Positions 23,762 through 30,545 of a DNA stretch of 30,545 nt are shown here, one piece after another (position 1 is the first letter of the stretch; the number at the start of each line of letters is the position of its first letter). The translations under genes were made by a program, and so were the position numbers. Under the pieces are notes generated by a model, which had not been told where the DNA came from, made no database searches, and was given only the letters and a program-made list of their open reading frames with translations. The stretch is from NCBI GenBank assembly GCA_034440455.1, contig JAWXCB010000007.1, positions 1 through 30,545 on the forward strand, written 5' to 3'. Source of the stretch: JAWXCB01 sp034440455. GTDB lineage: Bacteria > Bacteroidota > Bacteroidia > Chitinophagales > CAIOSU01.

Positions 23762-24637
23762 ATGAAATTTTTTTCTTTTGGTTGTCTATTGTTCGTGTTC
23801 TGTATATCCGGCAAAGCGCAAAATGATTTTCGCTTTGCTGACCCAACTGCGGTGTGGAATCTGCATGAGTTTTACTATTGGGCTTCATCAGGAAGTGAGG
23901 AAATGACAGTTACTTATAGAGTTCAGAAAGACACAACATTTAATGGATTTGATTATCAAAAAATCATTCCCAGACCTTCTTACTCTTCTAATTTTATATT
24001 CATAAGAGAAGATTCAACCGCCAAAGTATTTGTTAATGATGACTACTACCTCTATCCTGAATCAGAAAGATTGGTTTATGATTTTTCGTTGAATGAAGGA
24101 GACACCTTCAAATTTTTCAATCCACACCCGCAAGATACTATCATTCTTATGGTTGACTCAACTGATACAGTTACTTATGGAACTCCAAGAAAAAGAATGT
24201 TCATGAAATGTATTTCAGAAGATGATTGTTTTGACATTACTTGGATAGAGGGAATAGGAAGTTTGAATAGTCATTTCTTAAGTCCATTAGTTTATGAGTT
24301 TGAGCCTGAAGGTTCAAGCTATGAATTATTGTGCTTCACCGAAAACGGAGTCACTTATAACTTCTCGCCAACGTGTTTTGTGGGTATTGAGGCGGTCTCC
24401 AATTATGCAAACTCAATTTCCGTTTCTCCAAACCCAGCCCAAACAAACATCAATATTCAATTTTCCGAACCTTCATGGAATCTGCAATCCATTCTAATGC
24501 ATAATATTACCGGAATGGAAGTAGCGACTATGCAAGTTTCAGAGCTGGAAGTAACAATGAATATCCAAGCATTGCCTTCAGGTATTTACTTCTGCCGCAT
24601 GATTCTGAGCAATGGTAGCAGGGTGGAAAAAAAATAG
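23762..24637 (+). CDS. Small T9SS-exported protein with a clipped type A CTD
   Basis: 291 residues with a signal peptide (MKFFSFGCLLFVFCISGKAQ). The middle is a beta-rich domain of unknown function (YRVQKDTTFNGFDYQKI, YDFSLNEGDTFKFFN, WIEGIGSLNSHFLSPLVY) of the type often seen in T9SS cargo. The sorting domain is present (ISVSPNPAQTNINIQFSE ... LPSGIYFCRM) but stops at RVEKK. The stop follows a run of eight A; with nine A the frame would read VEKKIVIE and stop at 24646-24648, matching the ending of the upstream gene (GKLIVE). The gene starts 6 nt after the preceding stop and converges with the giant repeat gene. Confidence 0.88.
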   Translation: MKFFSFGCLLFVFCISGKAQNDFRFADPTAVWNLHEFYYWASSGSEEMTVTYRVQKDTTFNGFDYQKIIPRPSYSSNFIFIREDSTAKVFVNDDYYLYPESERLVYDFSLNEGDTFKFFNPHPQDTIILMVDSTDTVTYGTPRKRMFMKCISEDDCFDITWIEGIGSLNSHFLSPLVYEFEPEGSSYELLCFTENGVTYNFSPTCFVGIEAVSNYANSISVSPNPAQTNINIQFSEPSWNLQSILMHNITGMEVATMQVSELEVTMNIQALPSGIYFCRMILSNGSRVEKK

Positions 24638-24682
24638 TTATCGAATAGTCGTATATCAGATTTATTTACACCCTTTTGTATT

Positions 24683-27600
24683 TTATTTCAGCACAACAAC
24701 CCGTTGCATGAGCGTGTTGCGATTTGTCTTGAACTGGAGCAGATACGTTCCTTGCGGCAATTCAGCAGTGATGATTTCAATCGTTTCTTTTTCAGGATGC
24801 GTGATTTTATGGAGGCACTGTCCGTAGAGGTTCATCAGACAGATTTCTTCTACATCAGCTTTCGTAATGTCAATGTAGAGTTTCTCCGTTGCCGGGTTTG
24901 GATATACCTTAATGTATTCTGCTTCAAGGGTAGTCACCCCTGTCGGTGCAACAAGCTGAATTTCTCCGTCTTGCTGGAATACTTCTTTTTCCGTTTCATC
25001 TGCGGTTTCATATTCCACATCGCTGAAAGAGAATTGCAGCGCGCTGTTTTCAATTTGCAAATCATCGCGTGTTCTGAAGCTGAGCGTCCCGATTTTGCCA
25101 TAACCGGAAATGCCTGTTTGATTCGTACGGGTGATTGCCACCTCCAAAACGGATTCATTGAAAAATTCATGGCTGAACACTTCCGCATCTGTTCCATGAA
25201 TACCTACCCACGATTCCTCCATTTCAAATGCTGCCGAGCCTTCTTCAACAAATGCGTTGTCAAAGTTCAAGGAGAAAATAATTCCATAGAAGTCATGCAC
25301 TTGCAACGCTTCTGTTCCGAAATAAACAGGTAGTTGAACAATGCTTCCGGCTGGTTGCGGTTCAATCTCTCCAAAATAAATCAGCGGGTCAGCGGGTGTG
25401 CCGTTGATATCTGTCTTATCATGCGACAAGAAATAGTTTTGATGCACAGCAGTTATATCCAATCTGTTCACCACACCATTTCCATTACAGTCTGCGTGTT
25501 TGTGATTCACTTGATTTCTAAATTCCTGTTCCCAGTCATCGCAGGTTTGTCCTTTCCAATCAATACTTGGGCGGTAGCGCGGAGAACCTCTTTTGCCAAA
25601 GGCGTGTCCCACTTTAAGAATATCTTTTTTGTTTACCAAGCCGTCTGCATTTGCGTCACCAGGCCACACGCAGAGGTTGGTTTCAGGAATTGTGATTTGA
25701 ATCGTGTTGCTGCAACTGTTCGCATCCGTAACCGTGCAGGTGTAATTGCCGATATGCAAGTCAAAAATTTCTCTTCCCGTTGCGTTGTTGTTCCATTGGA
25801 AAGCATAAGGAGTTCTTCCGCCTGTTGCCGCAATGATTACTGCTCCATTATTCTGCGCCTTACAAGATTCGATAATCGTTGACGACAAGGTGATTGCTGC
25901 ATTTATAGCTGTTAATCTTGTTGAATCAGAGATGCGGCAACCGATAGCATCTTCCACCGTGTAGTAGTATGTTCCCTGCCGCAACATATTGATGTTCTGC
26001 GATGTGGACGTGAATCCATTCGGTCCCGTCCAATTGATTGTGAACGGGCGATGCTGGCTGTAAATGAAAAGTTCAATACTTCCATCCATTGCGTTTCCGC
26101 ACGATGGATTACGGGGCGAGACGCCATAGGAAAAATGCGTGATTGCATCCTGAATACGCACCGTATCCTGAATCACGCAACCGCGCACATCTTCTACGCG
26201 GTAGTTATAGCTGCCTGCATATAATCCGGTGAGGTCTTCATTGGTTGAAGCATATCCGTTTGGTCCTGTCCATTGAATATTGAATGGAGGACGATTACTG
26301 GAAATGAATAAATCAACCGCACCGCTGTGCGAGCCGCGACAACTTGTTGCAGTGGGAGTAACGCCATAGGCGAAATGTGTAATTGCATCTTCCACGCGAA
26401 TGCCTGTTTGTGTTTTGCTGCACCCGCGATTGTTATCGGTGATTGTTACGTTGTAATTTCCTGCATAGAGATTTGTAAGGTCTTCATTGGCAGAAGTGAA
26501 CCCGCTGGGTCCGCTCCATTGCACGGAGTAATTATTGTGATTGAGGTAAACAACCAAATTGATGGAGCCGTCATGCGCCCCGCGACAGGTAGTTGCTGTT
26601 GCTGTGTTGCCGATGGCAAAATTTCCGATTGCATCAGGCACGGTGATGGTGCCGGTTTTGCGGCATCCGCGTGTATCTTCCACTGCGTAGTTGTAAGCCC
26701 CGGCATACACATTGGAAATGTTTTGCTGCGCTGAAGTAAACGCATTCGGTCCCGTCCATGCAACGGAGAATTGCGTGGTGAGCACAGGCTGTATCGTGAT
26801 GGAGCCGTCATGCCCGCCTGCGCATGTGGTTGCGGTTGGCGTTTCATAAATTCCAAAATTTCCGATTGCATCGGTTACGTTGATGGTTCCCGTTTTGCGG
26901 CATCCGCGTATATCTTCAATCGTGTAGTTATAATTTCCCGCGTAGAGGTTGGAAATATTTTGTTGATTGGAAGTGTATCCGTTTGGTCCCGACCATACAA
27001 CGGAGAATTGCGTAGTAAGCACAGGTTGTATCGTAATCGAACCATCATGCGCACCTGCGCATGTTGTTCCTGTTGGTGTGCTATAAAGTCCAAAATTTCC
27101 AATTGCATCTACAACACGTATCGCATCGGTAACTCTGCATCCATGCGCATCTGTTGCGGTGAGATTGTACAAACCTGCGTAGAGGTTCGTTAGATTTTGT
27201 TGCGTGGATGTGAATCCATTCGGACCGCTCCACTGAATTTGCAAGGGCAGATTTGGTGTGTTGAATGAAATCGTAATAGAGCCGTCATGCGCGCCCTCAC
27301 AGGTAGTAGCTGTCGCACCGTATTGATACGAGAATTGAAGAATCGCTTTATCTGTTGTTACAGAACAGCTATTCGCATCGGTTACAGTGAGATAATAAAT
27401 ACCTGTTCTTGTGTAATTGATGGATTGCGTTGTGGCGCCTGTTGACCACAAATAAATAAATGGAGCAACGCCATTCTGCGGCTCTGCCCGCATCACACCG
27501 CCTTGCGGACAAGTATCCCCAGTGATAATCACATAGTTCAATGCAGTTTTTATTTGAATAAAACTGTCAACAGCAGAGCAGGCATTCGTGTCGGTCACCG

Positions 27601-30545
27601 TGCAGGTGAACATCAAATTGCTTGCAGTTGAAAAACGGTAGCGCGGATTGCTTCCATCCTGATGCGCGCCCAGAGTCCAATCGAACGAGTATGGAGTTGT
27701 GCCACCTGAAACATTCGCGTGGAATTTTGTTACGCTCTGACAGTTAAAACTGTCTTCAACCACATCAACTGTCAATTCCGTAGGGGCAGCGTTAATCACA
27801 TAGCTGCCTGTTGCATTGCAATTGCTGTTATTGGTAACTGTAACTGAATATGTTCCCGCATCAAGATTAAAAAGATTCCAGCTTGTGGAACCGTTACTCC
27901 ACGAAGCATTATGCGGAGTAAGCCCGCCTGTGGGATTGATGCTGATGAATCCTTTTTCGCTAAAACATTTTGGTTGCGTGACAATCGGATTTATGACAAC
28001 TGTATTTTGTTGAGCCAGCACGGTGAGGTTGGTTGTGCCTTCGCATTTGTTCGCATCAGAAACAGTTACAGTATAATTACCCGCTGCATTTATGCGAATT
28101 GAATCGCGTGTTTCCCCATTCGACCATCTATATGTATAAGGCGCTGTGCCGGGTAATGCGCTTGTTACAATTGCAGCAATTGTTGTGTTCCCGCCATTGC
28201 ATGGAATAGCTCCGGCATTATATGCGCTGATAGAAAGTGTACTACTGTTGGATAATATTTCAACAGAAGCGCTTCCTGTGCATCCGTGCGCATCGGTTCC
28301 TGTCACAGTGTAATTTCCGGGAGCGAGATTTCTTACGGTATCGCCCGTCATTCCATTTGACCACACATAAGTGGTTGGCTGCAATGCCTGACTGTTCACG
28401 CCCTGATATACACGCGCCCATCCGGTGTTTGCCTGACAGGTTACTGGTCCGCCATGCGCAGTTGCAAATGATAACACAGCATCATGATTTTGAATCGTGA
28501 ATGTCTTCGTTCCCGAACAGGTATTCGCATCGGTGATAGTGAGCGTGTAGCTGCCGACATCTTTGCGGAGGATGGAAGCTGCTGTTTCACCGCTTGACCA
28601 CACATACGTGAAGGGAGGTCTTCCCAAAATATTTGAAACACCGCACGTGCCATAACCTCCGTTGCAGGTGTCAGGATGTGCGAACGAAGTGATGACGTTC
28701 GTGAGCGAAGGATTATAATTCAGTAAATTGAATTCTTTTGTTTTCGGGCAGCCATTCGCATCGGAAATTGTTGCCGTATAAATTCCTGCAAACAAACCTG
28801 TGATTTCGTAGCCGCTGCCGCCATTCGACCACCCGATTTGATAAGGTGCAGTGCCGCCTGTGATTCCTTGATTCAATACGCATCTTCCTCTTCCTGCATT
28901 GCACGAGTCATACCATGTTTGTACTCCGTTGTGATAAATAGAATCAATCACGCTGCTTACCGTGAATGTGCGTGAAGCCGAGCAAGTATTTCCATCGGTA
29001 ACGGTGACAGTATAATTACCCGGACCCATGCCAGTTGCAGTTGCGCCTGTTTGCCCGTGTGACCATGCATAGGTATAGGTGGTGAAGAAATTTATTTGTG
29101 TATGAAATCCTGTTGCAGTTGCGCTGCCATTTAACCCTGTGCAATGCGCGGGTTGTGTTGTAACGGAAACATTCGGAGTTGGTTTTTCATCAACCGTGTA
29201 AGTGTGTATGTCTCTGCACCCTCGCGAGTCAGTAGCGGTGAGGGTGTAGTCGCCTGTGCGCAAATGATGAATGACGTTTGCTTGTGAAGTAAAACTGTTT
29301 GGTCCTGTCCAATTATAGGTATAAGGCGGTGTGCCTGCGTTTACAGTCGGGTCAATAAATCCTCTTGCGAAACCAGCACAAGTTCCATTGGTTACATAAC
29401 CTCCCGGAAGAATGTCATAATCAGAAATGCTCACTCTGAACGTGTCATTATCCTGACATGCGTTTGCATCTGTTGCGGTGATGTGATAAAGTCCTGCGAA
29501 TAATCCGGTGATGTCTTTTGTATTCGCAGTGAAATTGTTCGGACCATTCCATTGGTAGGTGTAAGGCGCGGTTCCCGCAGTTACATTTGGTGTAATTGTT
29601 CCGTTGCTTGCCCCTGTGCAGGTTGGCGTGAGCAATCCGCCACCGGGAAGAATATCCACGGCTTGCGCAGGAATATTCCAAGTGTGCTGGTCTTTGCAAT
29701 TTTTCGAATCAGTAATAGTAAGTGTGTAATCACCTGAACGGATTTTTACCAAATCCTGCACATTGGCGGTGAATCCATTTGGTCCTGCCCAGTTGAAATT
29801 GTAGGGCGCAGTGCCTGCATTAATTGTTGGGCGCAAATTTCCGCTTGCTCCCTCTGCGCATGAAGAATTAAATATGCATCCTCCGGGAAGAATATCAACC
29901 ACAAAACTGTTTACTCTGAATGTATCGCTGTCGTAACAGCCATGCGCATCCGACACACTGATGTGATATAAGCCTGCGCGCAATCCGGAAATATCTTTTG
30001 TATTCGCAGTAAAACTATTCGGACCTGTCCATGCATAAACATAAGGTGGAGTTCCCGCAATGACATTCGGGGTAATGCTTCCATTGTTTCCATCCGCGCA
30101 TGTTGGAACTAACACTCCGCCACCGGGCAGAATATTCAGCGCACTTGCAACACTGCGAACACGAATGCCATTCGCGCCTGTGCATCCATGCGCGTCAGTT
30201 ACCGTTACATGATAATCTCCGGCAGTAAGTCCTGTAATTACCGCATTGGCTGATGTGAATCCATTTGGTCCTGTCCAACTGTAAGTGTAGGGCGGTATAC
30301 CGTTGCCTTGAATATTCAGGCTGATTGAACCGATGCTTCTACCACAAGTATCTTCGGTGAACGCACCGAGATAAGCGTAGATGGTTGAAATAATATTATG
30401 AACGTGAATGCCATTTGTTCCAGTGCATCCGCGTGAGTCGGTGACAGTTACAAAATAATCTCCTTCATGTAAACCGGAAATGGCAGCATCTGTTGATGTA
30501 AATCCATTTGGTCCTGTCCAACTGTAGGTGTAAGGAGCAATGCCA
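24683..30545 (-). CDS. Giant SprB-repeat surface protein with dockerin-like, cohesin-like and type A CTD regions (5' end outside window)
   Basis: The minus-strand frame is open to the right edge (first full codon 30544-30542), giving at least 1953 residues; the internal GTG at 30115 is not the real start. About 21 SprB-type repeats are present, with core (T/A)(P)PY(T)Y.W(T/S)GPNGFT....(I)..L.AG.Y..T.TD..GC. After them come two EF-type calcium loops (DANADGLVNKKD at 25657-25622 and DCNGNGVVNRLD at 25492-25457), a dockerin-like arrangement. A cohesin-like beta domain follows (about 24960-25400: GSIVQLPVYFGTEALQVHDF, YGKIGTLSFRTRDD), then the type A CTD (IKVYPNPATEKLYIDI ... LPQGTYLLQF ... RVVVLK). 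It should be an exported adhesin or matrix protein. It converges with the plus-strand cargo genes across a 45-nt gap. Confidence 0.92.
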   Translation of the reverse strand, partial: GIAPYTYSWTGPNGFTSTDAAISGLHEGDYFVTVTDSRGCTGTNGIHVHNIISTIYAYLGAFTEDTCGRSIGSISLNIQGNGIPPYTYSWTGPNGFTSANAVITGLTAGDYHVTVTDAHGCTGANGIRVRSVASALNILPGGGVLVPTCADGNNGSITPNVIAGTPPYVYAWTGPNSFTANTKDISGLRAGLYHISVSDAHGCYDSDTFRVNSFVVDILPGGCIFNSSCAEGASGNLRPTINAGTAPYNFNWAGPNGFTANVQDLVKIRSGDYTLTITDSKNCKDQHTWNIPAQAVDILPGGGLLTPTCTGASNGTITPNVTAGTAPYTYQWNGPNNFTANTKDITGLFAGLYHITATDANACQDNDTFRVSISDYDILPGGYVTNGTCAGFARGFIDPTVNAGTPPYTYNWTGPNSFTSQANVIHHLRTGDYTLTATDSRGCRDIHTYTVDEKPTPNVSVTTQPAHCTGLNGSATATGFHTQINFFTTYTYAWSHGQTGATATGMGPGNYTVTVTDGNTCSASRTFTVSSVIDSIYHNGVQTWYDSCNAGRGRCVLNQGITGGTAPYQIGWSNGGSGYEITGLFAGIYTATISDANGCPKTKEFNLLNYNPSLTNVITSFAHPDTCNGGYGTCGVSNILGRPPFTYVWSSGETAASILRKDVGSYTLTITDANTCSGTKTFTIQNHDAVLSFATAHGGPVTCQANTGWARVYQGVNSQALQPTTYVWSNGMTGDTVRNLAPGNYTVTGTDAHGCTGSASVEILSNSSTLSISAYNAGAIPCNGGNTTIAAIVTSALPGTAPYTYRWSNGETRDSIRINAAGNYTVTVSDANKCEGTTNLTVLAQQNTVVINPIVTQPKCFSEKGFISINPTGGLTPHNASWSNGSTSWNLFNLDAGTYSVTVTNNSNCNATGSYVINAAPTELTVDVVEDSFNCQSVTKFHANVSGGTTPYSFDWTLGAHQDGSNPRYRFSTASNLMFTCTVTDTNACSAVDSFIQIKTALNYVIITGDTCPQGGVMRAEPQNGVAPFIYLWSTGATTQSINYTRTGIYYLTVTDANSCSVTTDKAILQFSYQYGATATTCEGAHDGSITISFNTPNLPLQIQWSGPNGFTSTQQNLTNLYAGLYNLTATDAHGCRVTDAIRVVDAIGNFGLYSTPTGTTCAGAHDGSITIQPVLTTQFSVVWSGPNGYTSNQQNISNLYAGNYNYTIEDIRGCRKTGTINVTDAIGNFGIYETPTATTCAGGHDGSITIQPVLTTQFSVAWTGPNAFTSAQQNISNVYAGAYNYAVEDTRGCRKTGTITVPDAIGNFAIGNTATATTCRGAHDGSINLVVYLNHNNYSVQWSGPSGFTSANEDLTNLYAGNYNVTITDNNRGCSKTQTGIRVEDAITHFAYGVTPTATSCRGSHSGAVDLFISSNRPPFNIQWTGPNGYASTNEDLTGLYAGSYNYRVEDVRGCVIQDTVRIQDAITHFSYGVSPRNPSCGNAMDGSIELFIYSQHRPFTINWTGPNGFTSTSQNINMLRQGTYYYTVEDAIGCRISDSTRLTAINAAITLSSTIIESCKAQNNGAVIIAATGGRTPYAFQWNNNATGREIFDLHIGNYTCTVTDANSCSNTIQITIPETNLCVWPGDANADGLVNKKDILKVGHAFGKRGSPRYRPSIDWKGQTCDDWEQEFRNQVNHKHADCNGNGVVNRLDITAVHQNYFLSHDKTDINGTPADPLIYFGEIEPQPAGSIVQLPVYFGTEALQVHDFYGIIFSLNFDNAFVEEGSAAFEMEESWVGIHGTDAEVFSHEFFNESVLEVAITRTNQTGISGYGKIGTLSFRTRDDLQIENSALQFSFSDVEYETADETEKEVFQQDGEIQLVAPTGVTTLEAEYIKVYPNPATEKLYIDITKADVEEICLMNLYGQCLHKITHPEKETIEIITAELPQGTYLLQFKTNRNTLMQRVVVLK
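26120..27340 (-). repeat. Sub-array of five close SprB-type repeats
   Basis: The codons for D-A-I (seen as ATTGCATC on the plus strand) occur at 26142, 26382, 26628, 26865 and 27102, spacings of 240, 246, 237 and 237 nt. The units share TTC.GAHDGSI..., W(S/T)GP.(G/A)(F/Y)(T/A)S and (R)GCRKTGTI(T/N)V-type ends. The two units covering about 26630-27100 are the most alike, suggesting recent duplication. Confidence 0.85.
29180..30140 (-). repeat. A-B-A'-B' higher-order repeat with exact 240-nt unit spacing
   Basis: The ILPGG segment recurs at plus-strand positions near 30121, 29881, 29641 and 29401, exactly 240 nt apart. Units 1 and 3 resemble each other (both have ANTKDI(S/T)GL.AGLYHI and D.DTFRV), and units 2 and 4 resemble each other (SGDYTLTITDS or TGDYTLTATDS, followed by (K/R)D.HT). 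So a two-unit 480-nt block was duplicated. Confidence 0.85.

Noticed and set aside
26327..27193. Plus-strand frames of 135-140 residues inside the giant minus-strand repeat gene
   Set aside because: They are antisense shadows that repeat with the SprB-type units and have no start context or domain of their own.
30115..30115. GTG as the start of the giant minus-strand gene
   Set aside because: The same frame continues upstream to the window edge with at least two more SprB-type repeats, so the true start is outside the window.
1..30545. tRNA, rRNA, insertion sequences, phage genes
   Set aside because: I saw no cloverleaf, rRNA-like sequence, transposase or integrase, or terminal inverted repeats with target duplication. 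A tRNA scan would be needed to exclude small RNA genes fully.

Overview
This window looks like a chromosomal segment from a member of the Bacteroidota, probably an uncultured Chitinophagales/Saprospirales-like lineage; the rank below phylum is inference. The evidence is: several type IX secretion system (T9SS) C-terminal sorting domains of both type A and type B; a PorP/SprF-family outer-membrane protein; SprB-like repeat adhesins; promoter boxes resembling the Bacteroidota -7 consensus TAnnTTTG; and gene starts mostly without a Shine-Dalgarno sequence.

Layout. (1) 1-414: a minus-strand XRE/HTH regulator overlapping the first codons of a further gene that runs off the left edge. (2) 415-1613: about 1.2 kb with no convincing gene. 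It holds two families of duplicated palindromic repeats, strong hairpins, a 14-nt tandem repeat and an 8-unit array of exact 21-nt period. (3) 1614-4556: the three-gene proton-translocating NAD(P) transhydrogenase operon (pntA1-pntA2-pntB). (4) 4667-7195, minus strand: a bifunctional-nuclease/UVR-motif protein and the electron-transfer flavoprotein pair etfB-etfA. (5) 7263-8917, plus strand: a small TPR protein coupled by a 1-nt overlap to tilS. (6) 9015-17686: a T9SS surface module made of a giant type-B-CTD adhesin, a PorP/SprF-like protein and a TPR/beta-propeller/OmpA protein, closed by a strong rho-independent terminator. (7) 17881-24637: T9SS type-A cargo genes. The first is a large secreted metzincin-like/beta-helix protein broken into four reading frames; two smaller cargo proteins follow, the second of which seems to lose its last four residues at an A8 run. 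(8) 24683-30545, minus strand, open at the right edge: a giant SprB-repeat protein ending in dockerin-like EF loops, a cohesin-like domain and a type-A CTD.

How it fits together. The left third is core metabolism (NADPH supply, beta-oxidation electron transfer, tRNA modification). The right two thirds is a cell-surface and secretion island. Its cargo proteins should be exported by Sec, then moved across the outer membrane by T9SS. The PorP/SprF-like and OmpA-like proteins are likely the outer-membrane partners of the type-B adhesin. The most unusual signals are the 21-nt array, the run of frame breaks in the T9SS cargo genes (most beside homopolymers), and the dockerin plus cohesin arrangement on one repeat adhesin.
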